From assembly GCF_034008315.1 (NCBI RefSeq), contig NZ_CP125377.1:5086501-5150500 (forward strand): 64,000 nt of DNA, read 5' to 3'. Within the stretch, counting starts at the first letter, position 1. Every line of letters starts with the position of its first letter. Source of the stretch: Pseudomonas sp. P8_241 (lineage in GTDB: Bacteria > Pseudomonadota > Gammaproteobacteria > Pseudomonadales > Pseudomonadaceae). The position numbers and the translations under genes are program-made. Positions 42,077 to 50,229 of this stretch are shown here, in pieces. Under the pieces are notes generated by a model. The model had not been told where the DNA came from, did not search any database, and was given only the letters and a program-made list of their open reading frames with translations.

Positions 42077-42946
42077 ATGAAAAACACCACCACCCTCCTC
42101 GTCACCTGCAGCACGGTGTTTCTCGCCCAGCTAGGCATGAGCATTTACCTGACAGCACTGCCGGAGATTGCTCGATATGTCAAAGCCGACGCCTCGCAGG
42201 CATCCTGGGGGTTAGCGGTGTATCTGATCGGAATGGCGATGCCGATGCTGTTCTGGGGCAGTCTGTCCAGCGCATAGGGCGCAAACCGGTGTTACTGGCA
42301 GCATTGGGAATTTATGGTTCAGCGAATCTTGTCTTGCCTCTGTCTTCGACGCTGGAATCTTTTTTGATCCTTCGCCTGCTTCAAGGCGTCGGCGCAAGCG
42401 GGATTTCGGTGAGGCCCGGGTACTGATCAGCGACAGTTTCAGTGGCGCTTTGCTGGCCAAAGCGCTTTCCTGGATTTCGATTTCCTTTGTGGTGGCATTG
42501 GGTGTAGGCCAGTACCTGGGCTCAATCATCCAGTCTGGCCTGGGTTGGCCTTGGATTTTTTACCTCTTGGGTGGTGCGACCCTGTTGATGCTCGCGACTG
42601 TGATGCGAATCAGATTTGCGAAGCCGACCGAAGAAAATTCACAGTTATTCGCCTGGCCAAATTACTGGCGAATACTGCGTGATCGAGCCTTCCTGTTGCC
42701 GACACTCGCCGGAGGTTTGGGGTATGGCGTGATCATCGCATTCAACACGGCAGCACCGTTGATTCTGCAGGGCCTCTTCAAGTGGTCGGCAGTGGATTAC
42801 GGGTGACTGGGCTGGCCCATCAGTGCGGCGTATTTCCTGGGCGCCTTGGGCGTCAACGCTTTCGTGGTTCTGTCACTGTTATGCACCTTCCTCGCTTTGG
42901 GTGCGATGCTTTGTGTACTCGCTTCGAGGGGTCAAAGCGCGCATTG
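42077..42946 (+). pseudogene. Decayed MFS multidrug transporter (Bcr/CflA/EmrD-like)
   Basis: Remnant of a drug-efflux transporter. The start is intact (MKNTTTLLVTCSTVFLAQLG, then LPEIARYVKADASQASWGL) but a one-base loss near 42265 puts a TAG after GSLSSA; the continuation in another frame reads QRIGRKPVLLAALGIYG. A second frameshift falls near 42410 (GASGISV to ARVLISDSFSG), a TGA interrupts at 42804, and the reading fades at about 42946, well short of the ~390-residue family length. Several independent lesions make a functional product unlikely. Confidence 0.88.
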
Positions 42947-43018
42947 ATCGGGCTCGGCATCGGCTCGTGATAAAGTCGCCGCCCATCAGCCCCCTTTTGC
43001 CGTGAGACTTTGATCGCA

Positions 43019-44038
43019 ATGACCGATTTCCAGGATGTCGATGCCCAACTTGAAGACTGGAACGCCTTGCGCAGCACCGTTTCGTTCAGCGGTTTGCTGG
43101 TGGGGAACGGTGCCAGCCGGACGGTGTGGGATGACTTTGGGTACGAGTCGTTGTTCGAGAACGCTCGCACCGTTGAAGAAAAACCCCTGAGCCCTTCGGA
43201 ACTGAGTGTGTTCGATGCGATGCAGACGCGCAGTTTCGAGCAAGTGCTGAGCGCGCTGAAAATCACCAGTCGGGTCAACAAGGCCTTGGCCGTCAGTTCT
43301 GCCGCACCGCGCAATCGTTATTACGCGATCAAGGAAGCGCTGATCAACACGGTGCATGCGGTGCACATCCCATGGCGGTTGGTAGTGCCTTCGACACTGG
43401 CAACGATCAATCAGGAAATGGCCAGCTACCGCACTGTGTTCACCACCAATTACGACTTGCTCAACTATTGGGCATTGCAGCATCAACCCGGCGCGATTAC
43501 TGATCTGTTTCAGGGCGCCGAGCCCGGTTTTGACCTCAGCGCCACGGCCACCGACAAAACCCGTTTGCTGTACCTGCACGGTGGTTTGCACCTGGTGCGC
43601 AATCAGGACGGAACCGCGCGAAAATTGATGTCGACCGAAGGCACGTTGCTGGGCAGTTTCGCCATCAACAACACGATCAAGACCCTCGACGATGTGCCAT
43701 TGTTCGTCAACGAAGGGCCGAGTGCGGAAAAGCTCAAGACCATTCGCAGTTCGGACTATCTGTCGTTCTGCTACGAGCAGTTACTCGGCCATGACCAGGC
43801 GCTGTGTATTTTCGGCCATGCCCTGGGCGAGCAGGACAGCCACATCATCCATGCCTTGCGCCTTGCGAAACCGCAGGTGGTGGCGATCTCGATTTATCCG
43901 CGCAGCAAGGCGTTCATCCAGCATCAGAAGCGGCATTACGCGAAGGTGTTCGAAGGGACGGGGGTTGAGTTGCGGTTATTTGATTCGAAGACGCATGGTT
44001 TGGGCAGCCCGAAGCTCACGGTTCCTGTCGAGCTTTAG
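43019..44038 (+). CDS. DUF4917 family protein (SIR2-like fold)
   Basis: A 339-residue cytoplasmic protein with motifs of SIR2-type NAD-binding proteins: FTTNYDLLNYWAL, LLYLHGGLHLV and CIFGHALGEQDSHI, in the order seen in SIR2-like effectors. LLVGNGASRTVWDDFGYESL near the N-terminus resembles the nucleotide-binding GxG entry. DUF4917 is the assigned family; no function is established. It stands alone after the MFS pseudogene. The ATG at 43019 is preferred over a TTG three codons earlier. Related folds occur in NAD-depleting phage-defence proteins, but that is not evidence of such a role here. Confidence 0.83.
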   Translation: MTDFQDVDAQLEDWNALRSTVSFSGLLVGNGASRTVWDDFGYESLFENARTVEEKPLSPSELSVFDAMQTRSFEQVLSALKITSRVNKALAVSSAAPRNRYYAIKEALINTVHAVHIPWRLVVPSTLATINQEMASYRTVFTTNYDLLNYWALQHQPGAITDLFQGAEPGFDLSATATDKTRLLYLHGGLHLVRNQDGTARKLMSTEGTLLGSFAINNTIKTLDDVPLFVNEGPSAEKLKTIRSSDYLSFCYEQLLGHDQALCIFGHALGEQDSHIIHALRLAKPQVVAISIYPRSKAFIQHQKRHYAKVFEGTGVELRLFDSKTHGLGSPKLTVPVEL

Positions 44039-44049
44039 CGGCGGATGAC

Positions 44050-44104
44050 GCCTTCGCGAGCAGGCTCGCCCCCACAGTGGAATGCATTTCAATGTGGGGG
44101 CGAG
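44050..44104. repeat. REP element (GCGAGCAGGCTCGC family)
   Basis: CTTCGCGAGCAGGCTCGCCCCCACA and TGTGGGGGCGAG form an imperfect inverted pair between convergent genes. Confidence 0.7.
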
Positions 44105-44123
44105 TCGGGTTTGAAGGGGACGT

Positions 44124-44468
44124 TCAAAGCACGGGCAAGGTCTTGTCCTTGATCACGGTCGTTGGCCCATTGGCCTTCACGCTGGCGATGCCTTTGTCCA
44201 TGGCCACGGGTGATGAATAGGCCTCGCTACTGCCGATAATTTCGTGGTTACCGGCTTTGAGATTGAAGTAAGGATGGCCATCCTTGGTGGTTTTTTTCTC
44301 GTAGCGTTCATCCAGCGGGCTGTTGGCCTGGACCGATGCAATGCCTTTGTCGGCGGCGGCGCGGGTGGTGTACAGCTCGCTGGTCAGAATGGTTTCGGCG
44401 TTCGCTGCCTTCAGCACAAACCTGAACTGACCACTACTGCTTTTGCTGACTTCGTACCATCCGGACAT
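44124..44468 (-). CDS. YegP family protein (DUF1508 repeat)
   Basis: A 114-residue protein with two tandem DUF1508 repeats of about 50 residues: GWYEVSKSSSGQFRFVLKAA...AADKGIASVQANS and HPYFNLKAGNHEIIGSSEAY...AMDKGIASVKANG. Each repeat forms a small beta-rich unit in known structures; the biochemical role is unknown. The ATG at 44468 follows an AGGAGAAACAG site. The frame is complete. Confidence 0.9.
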   Translation of the reverse strand: MSGWYEVSKSSSGQFRFVLKAANAETILTSELYTTRAAADKGIASVQANSPLDERYEKKTTKDGHPYFNLKAGNHEIIGSSEAYSSPVAMDKGIASVKANGPTTVIKDKTLPVL

Positions 44469-44550
44469 GCTGTTTCTCCTGGACAATTGAGAGGATGCGC
44501 GCTTCAGAGTAAAGACCAGCACCAGGCTTCTGTCGCCTGTCCAGGCCCTT

Positions 44551-44610
44551 CGCGAGCAGGCTCGCTCTCACAGGTTCAGCGTAATCCCTGCGGGAGCGAG
44601 CCTGCTCGCG
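44551..44610. repeat. REPIN (GCGAGCAGGCTCGC family)
   Basis: CGCGAGCAGGCTCGCTC (44551-44567) and GGGAGCGAGCCTGCTCGCG (44592-44610) are complementary. Same family as the copy at 60889-60995. Confidence 0.85.
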
Positions 44611-44629
44611 GTAGTCCATGCGGTAGCAG

Positions 44630-44935
44630 TTACTTCACCACCGCCCGCACCACCGATAACTCTGGCGCCTGCGTGCGTCGCTGACTCAAATACCGCGTAC
44701 AACTCACCCGCAGAAACGAAGCGAAATTGACCACCTCTCCTCTATAGTCCATCACCTCTTCGTACAACTTGGCGATCAACTGATTGGTGGTCATGCTGTC
44801 GACCTCGGCAATTTCGCTGAGGATGTCCCAGAACTGATTCTCCAGTCTCAGGGTCGTGACCACCCCGCAGATGCGCAGCGAGCGCGAGCGCGACTCGTAG
44901 AGAATCGGGTCGGCTTTGACGTACAGCTCGCACAT
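44630..44935 (-). CDS. Ribbon-helix-helix domain protein
   Basis: A 101-residue protein, MCELYVKADPILYESRSRSL... The core RICGVVTTLRLENQFWDILSEIAE followed by DSMTTNQLIAKLYEEV matches a predicted ribbon-helix-helix (RHH_4) DNA-binding fold. The PfpI-type gene ends 13 bases upstream on the same strand, so the two are probably one transcript. Possible autoregulator; target unknown. Confidence 0.78.
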   Translation of the reverse strand: MCELYVKADPILYESRSRSLRICGVVTTLRLENQFWDILSEIAEVDSMTTNQLIAKLYEEVMDYRGEVVNFASFLRVSCTRYLSQRRTQAPELSVVRAVVK

Positions 44936-44948
44936 GGCAAATCCCTCG

Positions 44949-45530
44949 TTACAGCGTGATTTGGGTCCCCAGTAACCCGAGGAAACCGGCAAGCCAGTTC
45001 GGGTGCGCAGGCCAGGCCGGTGCAGTGGCCAGATTGCCTTGAACATGGCCGTCCGTCACCGGGATGTCGATGAATGTACCGCCGGCCAGGCGAACTTCCG
45101 GGGCGCAGGCGGGGTAGGCGCTGCATTCACGGCCCTCAAGAATTCCCGCTGCCGCCAGTAATTGCGCGCCATGACATACCGCGGCAATCGGTTTACCCGC
45201 CTTATCGAAATCCCGGACCAGCTCCAAAACTTTTTCATTCAGGCGCAGGTACTCCGGAGCACGACCACCCGGAATCAACAACGCGTCATAGTCAGCAGAC
45301 TTGACCTTGGCAAAATCAAAGTTCAGGGCGAACAGGTGACCGGGTTTTTCGCTGTAGGTCTGATCGCCTTCGAAGTCATGGATCGCCGTACGAACGGTTT
45401 GACCGGCAGCCTTGTCCGGACAAACGGCGTGCACCGTGTGGCCGACCATGAGCAGCGCCTGGAAAGGCACCATCACTTCGTAGTCTTCGACGTAATCGCC
45501 GACCAGCATCAGAATTTTTTTCGCCGCCAT
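44949..45530 (-). CDS. DJ-1/PfpI family protein
   Basis: A 193-residue member of the DJ-1/PfpI superfamily (glutamine amidotransferase-like fold). The nucleophile elbow is [14 protein letters not shown], with Cys after the valine, and [12 protein letters not shown] is the conserved acidic-loop region. The start [18 protein letters not shown] is family-typical; GGAGTCCTCCCC precedes it. The family includes glyoxalase/deglycase-like and protease-like proteins; which applies cannot be told. Co-transcribed with the RHH gene. Confidence 0.88.
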   Translation of the reverse strand: MAAKKILMLVGDYVEDYEVMVPFQALLMVGHTVHAVCPDKAAGQTVRTAIHDFEGDQTYSEKPGHLFALNFDFAKVKSADYDALLIPGGRAPEYLRLNEKVLELVRDFDKAGKPIAAVCHGAQLLAAAGILEGRECSAYPACAPEVRLAGGTFIDIPVTDGHVQGNLATAPAWPAHPNWLAGFLGLLGTQITL

Positions 45531-45729
45531 GGGGAGGACTCCTCTGGAAAATGCGTAGGAGTATTCAAGGTAGTCCTTATCCAGCGGGTCGGGTAACAAC
45601 CGGCTACTACCTGAAGCGATGCCGATCTCAAACTGTACGGATATTTCTGCGGCCATCTGTAAGCGCCAAAGCCCCGGTTTTATGGCTAGATAAAAACATC
45701 CACCACCCTCCACGATTCTGGTTGCCAAC

Positions 45730-46620
45730 ATGTCTTCGCGCGAAAACACCGGCATGGCCCTGGGCCTGCTCGGCGTTGTGATTTTCAGCCTTACCCTGCC
45801 CTTCACACGGATCGTCGTGCAGGAACTTCATCCGCTGCTCAATGGCTTGGGGCGGGCGTTGTTCGCAGCGATTCCGGCGGCTTTGCTGTTGCTGTGGCGA
45901 CGGGAAAAGTGGCCGACCTGGAAACAGGTCAAAGGCCTGAGCCTGGTGATTGCAGGGGTGATCCTGGGCTTCCCGGTGCTGTCAGCCTGGGCCATGCAAA
46001 CCTTGCCGGCGTCTCATGGGGCACTGGTCAACGGCCTGCAGCCTCTGTGCGTAGCGCTCTATGCCGCGTGGTTGTCCCATGAGCGACCGTCGAAAGCCTT
46101 CTGGGCTTGTGCAGCACTAGGCAGTGCGCTGGTGCTCGGTTATGCGCTGATCAGCGGCGCAGGCAGTATTCAAGCCGGGGATTTGTTGATGCTCGGAGCC
46201 ATTGCGGTGGGCGGCCTTGGCTACGCCGAAGGTGGTCGATTGGCCAGGGAGATGGGCGGCTGGCAGGTCATCTGCTGGGCGCTGGTATTGTCGACGCCCT
46301 TGCTGATCGGGCCGGTGATGTACCTGGCGCTGCAGCATCAGGGTGAAATCTCGTCAAAGACCTGGTGGGCTTTCGGTTACGTTTCTCTGTTTTCGCAGTT
46401 CATCGGGTTCTTCGCCTGGTATGCCGGGCTCGCCATGGGCGGCATTGCCCGGGTCAGTCAGATCCAGTTGTTGCAGATCTTCTTCACCATCGCCTTTTCA
46501 GCACTGTTCTTCGGTGAACACGTTGAACCGATCACTTGGGTGTTTGCGGCGGGTGTGATCGTGACGGTAGTGCTGGGGCGCAAGACCGCAGTGCACCCGG
46601 CGCAAGCTGCCACCGCTTAA
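45730..46620 (+). CDS. EamA (DMT superfamily) transporter
   Basis: Ten-segment exporter/importer of small metabolites, 296 residues, built from two EamA repeats (about 5-140 and 150-285). Signatures include [40 protein letters not shown] and [21 protein letters not shown]. It is divergent from the PfpI gene. Substrate unknown. A REPIN follows its stop directly. Confidence 0.88.
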   Translation: MSSRENTGMALGLLGVVIFSLTLPFTRIVVQELHPLLNGLGRALFAAIPAALLLLWRREKWPTWKQVKGLSLVIAGVILGFPVLSAWAMQTLPASHGALVNGLQPLCVALYAAWLSHERPSKAFWACAALGSALVLGYALISGAGSIQAGDLLMLGAIAVGGLGYAEGGRLAREMGGWQVICWALVLSTPLLIGPVMYLALQHQGEISSKTWWAFGYVSLFSQFIGFFAWYAGLAMGGIARVSQIQLLQIFFTIAFSALFFGEHVEPITWVFAAGVIVTVVLGRKTAVHPAQAATA

Positions 46621-46621
46621 C

Positions 46622-46692
46622 CCCGTAGGAGCCCGGCTTGCCGGCGAAGGCGTCCTCGAGATCGCTATCGCCGGCAAGCCGGACTCCTACAG
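46622..46692. repeat. REPIN between EamA and methyltransferase genes
   Basis: CCGTAGGAGCCCGGCTTGCC GGCGA pairs with ATCGCCGGCAAGCCGGACTC CTACAGG. GGCTTGC family. Sits between convergent genes and ends two bases from the methyltransferase stop. Confidence 0.88.
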
Positions 46693-46694
46693 GA

Positions 46695-47909
46695 TCAGAG
46701 GTAACCATCAGCACGCAGCAGGGTTTCCAGGCAGTGTTCAGTGATGTGGTAGAAGTCCTTCAGTTCCTGGATTTTCGCCAACAGCTGGCCCGGATCTACC
46801 GGCTCGGCGCGTTTGACCGCCAGAATCATCTTGTTCTTGTTGGTGTGGTCCAGGGAGATGAACTCGAACACCTTGGTCTCGTAACCGCAAGCCTCCAGGA
46901 ACAAGGCACGCAAGCTGTCGGTGACCATTTCTGCCTGCTGGCCCAGGTGCAATCCGTATTGCAACATCGGCTTGAGCAACGCCGGGCTCTGGATTTGCAG
47001 GCGAATCTGTTTGTGGCAGCACGGCGAGCACATGATGATCGAGGCGCCGGAACGTATACCGGTGTGGATCGCATAATCGGTGGCGATGTCGCAGGCATGC
47101 AGGGCGATCATCACATCCAGCTCACTCGGCGCCACGCTGCGCACATCACCGCACTTGAAGATCAGCCCCGGATGCTCGAGCTTTGCCGCCGCGGTGTTGC
47201 ACAGGGTGACCATGTCTTCTCGCAACTCGACGCCGGTCACTTCACCTTCGGCCTTCAAGGTATTGCGCAGGTAATCGTGGATGGCGAACGTCAGATAGCC
47301 CTTGCCTGAACCGAAGTCCGCCACCCGCACCGGTTTGTCCAGCGCTAATGGCGACGAGGTCAGGGCATGGCTGAAGACTTCGATGAATTTGTTGATCTGC
47401 TTCCACTTGCGCGACATCGCCGGGATCAGTTCATGCTTGCTGTTGGTGACGCCGAGGTCAGCGAGAAACGGCCGATTCAGATCGAGAAACCGGTTTTTCT
47501 CGCGGTTATGTTCGGCAGACGGTGCTTCACGCAATTGCTGGGGTTTGCTCTTGAACAGCGAAGACTTGCCCTTTTTGCTGTATTCGAGCTGGGCTTCGTC
47601 TGTCAACGATAACAAATGCGCATTTTTGAATGCCGCGGGCAGCAGTTCGGCAATGCTCGCGACGCCTTCGGCCACGGGTAGATTTTTGGTGATGTCGCGG
47701 GTCTTGTACCGGTAGACGAAGGACAGGCACGGCTGCGCCTTGACCGTGACCGGCTTGATGATGAGCCGCTGCAGGTCTGCCTCGGTGCCTGCGTACTTGG
47801 CCAGCACCAGCTTGATAAAGGCGTTTTGATCGAGGCTGGTTTGCAACAGATCGATGAACTGGGCGTGATGATCCGGCGCGAGGCTGGCGGGAGTAGCGGT
47901 GACAGACAT
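46695..47909 (-). CDS. Class I SAM-dependent methyltransferase (Methyltransf_32-like)
   Basis: A 404-residue methyltransferase. Motif I is VADFGSGKGYLTFAIHDYL near residue 220; VTGVELREDMVTLCN is the SAM-ribose strand. The C-terminal MCSPCCHKQIRLQI with its CxxC-C-H cluster recalls TRM13-like/METTL25 families (Methyltransf_32). Substrate unrecognised; RNA is possible. Start MSVTATPASLAPDH is chosen over the longer frame to 48008. Confidence 0.82.
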   Translation of the reverse strand: MSVTATPASLAPDHHAQFIDLLQTSLDQNAFIKLVLAKYAGTEADLQRLIIKPVTVKAQPCLSFVYRYKTRDITKNLPVAEGVASIAELLPAAFKNAHLLSLTDEAQLEYSKKGKSSLFKSKPQQLREAPSAEHNREKNRFLDLNRPFLADLGVTNSKHELIPAMSRKWKQINKFIEVFSHALTSSPLALDKPVRVADFGSGKGYLTFAIHDYLRNTLKAEGEVTGVELREDMVTLCNTAAAKLEHPGLIFKCGDVRSVAPSELDVMIALHACDIATDYAIHTGIRSGASIIMCSPCCHKQIRLQIQSPALLKPMLQYGLHLGQQAEMVTDSLRALFLEACGYETKVFEFISLDHTNKNKMILAVKRAEPVDPGQLLAKIQELKDFYHITEHCLETLLRADGYL

Positions 47910-48040
47910 GGAAAACGGCCTCGGGCGATGCAAATCGGAGAATGCCGTTATTTTAAGGGCGAGGAGGACTTTGGGCACGGAGTTATTTTTGTTGCTGGTC
48001 CCGGTCATGACGCCAGGACCTCGATACCGCCTTTGAAACG

Positions 48041-48400
48041 TCAGCGCTCCACCAGGCGAAGCTTGCGGTTACTCGGCGAATTGATGATGTGTTTGACAAT
48101 CAGTCCTACCGGCACCGCCCAGGTCAGGCCATTGACCGGGTCAGTCACCATGGCGACCGTTTCAGAGCTTGCAGCGATGTCCAGACGTCGACGGTCGTTG
48201 CTGGATTTGAGTACGCCGTAAGCATGACTGACCAGTTTTTCCGCCACATGCATCGGCACATCCACGCTCTGCAAATGTTTGACCGCGCGACAGAACAAGA
48301 CTTGATCATCGACTCCCCCTTCGGTTTCATGGCGCACCAGATACGCTTGGGCAATCGCCAGCAACTCCTCATTCAGATCGGCCTTTTCATCCTCCTTCAT
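48041..48400 (-). CDS. Hypothetical protein of a phage-like regulatory island
   Basis: A 119-residue helical protein, MKEDEKADLNEELLAIAQAYL..., with the middle GGVDDQVLFCRAVKHLQSVD and a hydrophobic C-terminal third (GLTWAVPVGLIVKHIINSP). No family is recognised. It starts inside the last codon of the Ogr-like gene (ATGA overlap), so the two are coupled. Given the neighbours, it is probably phage-derived. Confidence 0.7.
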   Translation of the reverse strand: MKEDEKADLNEELLAIAQAYLVRHETEGGVDDQVLFCRAVKHLQSVDVPMHVAEKLVSHAYGVLKSSNDRRRLDIAASSETVAMVTDPVNGLTWAVPVGLIVKHIINSPSNRKLRLVER

Positions 48401-48681
48401 GCTTTCGCCACCTGCGGTGCATCGGTCGTGACAGGATTCACAACGACAGGACGCGCGGCATGGCGCAAATCGGGTCCTGCGCAAGGCAGGCGTACGGCTG
48501 GATTGGGCATGCCGCTGGGCGAAAGCTCGTGGGTCATCTCAAATTCGGCACGAACGGACCAGCCGCAGGCCTCCGACGTGCATTGCAGATACGCCACGCG
48601 CAGAAAAATATGGCGACCCTCGCTGGTGCGAATGCGCATCCTGTTCAAGCAGTGCGGACACACCATTTTATAAGTACTCAT
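48397..48681 (-). CDS. Ogr/Delta-like zinc finger transcription activator
   Basis: A 94-residue protein whose N-terminal half is an Ogr/Delta zinc finger: Cys8 and Cys11 (MVCPHC) then Cys34 and Cys39 (LQCTSEAC), spaced C-x2-C-x22-C-x4-C. P2-family phages use Ogr to activate late genes. It is coupled at both ends (ATGA with the 119-residue gene, and with a possible small frame upstream). No phage late genes lie nearby, so its targets, if any, are elsewhere or lost. Confidence 0.87.
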   Translation of the reverse strand: MSTYKMVCPHCLNRMRIRTSEGRHIFLRVAYLQCTSEACGWSVRAEFEMTHELSPSGMPNPAVRLPCAGPDLRHAARPVVVNPVTTDAPQVAKA

Positions 48682-48872
48682 GCTCTATTCCCGATAGTCA
48701 CTTGGTGGCAATCAACGTGATCAACCGTAATACTGTTTAAAACGCTCATCGCAGCGTTTCGATCTTGCGAACAATGTCTGCCAGACATAAGGAAGTGCAT
48801 CGGGCAGACGCGTAATGGGCTTGAGCCATGCTCGTAGGAAATCACCCTGATACCATTGGGAAGTTTCGACAT
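48678..48872 (-). CDS. Possible small protein upstream of ogr-like gene
   Basis: An open frame whose stop TGA overlaps the ogr-like ATG (ATGA), arguing for real translation. From MSKLPNGIRVISYEHGSS it gives 64 residues with several Cys/His (PMHFLMSGRHCS, DHVDCHQ). An ATG at 48890 is also possible. No family and no clear Shine-Dalgarno sequence. Tentative. Confidence 0.35.
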   Translation of the reverse strand: MSKLPNGIRVISYEHGSSPLRVCPMHFLMSGRHCSQDRNAAMSVLNSITVDHVDCHQVTIGNRA

Positions 48873-48923
48873 CGTATTTTGCTGTCTCATAGTTGATGAT
48901 TGATTACTTGCAAGAAAATAAGT

Positions 48924-48960
48924 ACTCATTACGCATAAATTAGGCACTCAAAAAGCATAA
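48924..48960. promoter_or_regulatory. Tandem operator-like repeats between ogr-side and CI-like gene
   Basis: ACTCATTACGCATAA (48924-48938) and ACTCAAAAAGCATAA (48946-48960) match at 12 of 15 bases, in the same orientation and 22 bases apart (two helical turns). They lie in the divergent gap next to the CI-like repressor, where its operators would be expected. Confidence 0.55.
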
Positions 48961-48981
48961 GTCAAAAGGAAGAGGCTCAAA

Positions 48982-49407
48982 TTGCGTAGCAAAAAATCAC
49001 AAGCTGTTCTGGCCAGACTTAAACAGGTAACCGGCACAAAAACCGACGCCTCATTGTCTTCTGCCCTTCAGATCAGCCCACAAACCTTAAGTAGCTGGAA
49101 AGGTCGCGACAGCACACCATACTCATTATGCGTAGATCTTGCTCAAGCGCGTGGCATCTCCCTCGACTGGTTGCTGCTGGGTGAGGGTCCGATTTTGAGA
49201 CAAGCCATGACCGATACTTCGGCAAGCCCTCCGCCAAGCACTGAACGGGAAAACACTATTCTCGCGTTATGGCGGTTGCTCGACGAAGAAGGACGTTGCG
49301 CCATCCAAAACACACTGGAGGAAAAGCAACGGCTACGAGACATGGAAATCAAGCTTTGCGAAATGGCCACGATTCTGGCGACACTTAAACCTTCGAGCGA
49401 AACTTGA
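48982..49407 (+). CDS. CI-like phage repressor (helix-turn-helix only)
   Basis: A 141-residue DNA-binding protein. TTG start with AAGGAAGAGG upstream. Residues about 5-70 (VLARLKQVTGTKTDASLSSAL, then QISPQTLSSWKGRDSTPYSL) match the bacteriophage CI repressor helix-turn-helix domain; CVDLAQARGISLDWLLLGEG continues it. The rest is helical and there is no S24 peptidase domain, so it should not be cleaved by RecA. It probably represses the leftward ogr-side genes and itself through the operator-like repeats just upstream. Confidence 0.85.
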   Translation: MRSKKSQAVLARLKQVTGTKTDASLSSALQISPQTLSSWKGRDSTPYSLCVDLAQARGISLDWLLLGEGPILRQAMTDTSASPPPSTERENTILALWRLLDEEGRCAIQNTLEEKQRLRDMEIKLCEMATILATLKPSSET

Positions 49408-49453
49408 AGAAAAATCCGCTCTTCATTGTTTCAAGGCAAATTTCCTGGCCCTT

Positions 49454-49810
49454 TCATCGTCGCCCCCTGAGGTGCCGAATGATGTCGCCGATACCGGCGC
49501 CATCGACCCACTGCATGAGCTTGATACTGACGGGAATAACGATCAGTGCGCAAAGAAAGGCCGTTACGCCGGCAGTCAGAAAAGGCGCCAACGGATGTGC
49601 GACAGGCGTGAAAAGGTAACCGACACCGGCAGAAAGCAACCATGAGCCTATACGCTGCCAGGTTTTGAGGTTGCTGCGAGTGGTCGTGACCAGCCACGCG
49701 CCGAGCGCTGCACCGAACAGAACCTCTCCGTCAAGAACAGGCAATGTTGCAATTCCCAACGCCAACATAAGTGCGCTGATGCTGTGGTATATCGAATCAG
49801 TCAGGCTCAT
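49454..49810 (-). CDS. Putative phage holin-like membrane protein
   Basis: A 118-residue protein with three hydrophobic segments (about 10-45, with ALMLALGIATLPVLDG; 57-72; and 76-97 TAGVTAFLCALIVIPVSIKL) and a basic tail (RHLRGRR). Size, topology and position beside phage regulators resemble putative holins of Pseudomonas phages and tailocins. The start overlaps the LuxR-type gene by 14 bases. No lysin gene is nearby, so lysis function is unproven. Confidence 0.65.
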   Translation of the reverse strand: MSLTDSIYHSISALMLALGIATLPVLDGEVLFGAALGAWLVTTTRSNLKTWQRIGSWLLSAGVGYLFTPVAHPLAPFLTAGVTAFLCALIVIPVSIKLMQWVDGAGIGDIIRHLRGRR

Positions 49811-50099
49811 GGGAACCTCGCCGGGCGACAGAATCGACCTTGAACGCTCCTGACTCGATCGCCTTGAGTAACGCAGTGCTGCGAGAGTTGACGTCGAATT
49901 TTCTTCGAATGTTGGCGAAGTGGAAATTGACGGTCGACTCCGCGCAATTCTCGATCCGGGCGATTTCCCAGGTCGTCTTTCCCCTGTAACACCACATCAG
50001 GATTTGTGTTTCTTTCACCGTCAACTTCACCGACGGTGCGCTTTTCTTTGTGCCAGGACCTAACCGTGCCAGAGAGTCGATCGATTGTTGGGTTGACAT
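49797..50099 (-). CDS. Solo LuxR-type helix-turn-helix regulator
   Basis: A 100-residue protein consisting only of a LuxR/FixJ-type helix-turn-helix: KLTVKETQILMWCYRGKTTWEIARIEN then STVNFHFANIRRKFDVNSRS. There is no autoinducer-binding or receiver domain. It is co-transcribed with the holin-like gene (14-base overlap). A 7-base-arm palindrome lies 95 bases upstream. Such solo regulators occur in phage and bacteriocin clusters; signal input is not visible. Confidence 0.82.
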   Translation of the reverse strand: MSTQQSIDSLARLGPGTKKSAPSVKLTVKETQILMWCYRGKTTWEIARIENCAESTVNFHFANIRRKFDVNSRSTALLKAIESGAFKVDSVARRGSHEPD

Positions 50100-50193
50100 A
50101 AGAATCCCTCTACGTCGAAGCGCCCTTCGCTGGGCGTCCGCTAATAGAGAGAAATACTGACGAGTAGAATAATCCCGGACAATTGACGGGATT

Positions 50194-50212
50194 TGTAGCG
50201 GCGAGCGCTACA
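50194..50212. promoter_or_regulatory. Palindrome upstream of the LuxR-type gene
   Basis: TGTAGCG-GCGAG-CGCTACA is a perfect 7-base inverted repeat with a 5-base centre. It lies between the LuxR-type start (50099) and the TPM-domain gene end (50230). Could be an operator or a REP-like stop for the TPM gene. Confidence 0.4.
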
Positions 50213-50229
50213 GGACGACATGAAAAGAT

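Noticed and set aside
49121..49135. Third copy of the CI-like operator motif inside the repressor gene
   Set aside because: It is part of conserved codons (YSLCVD) and matches only partly; likely chance.
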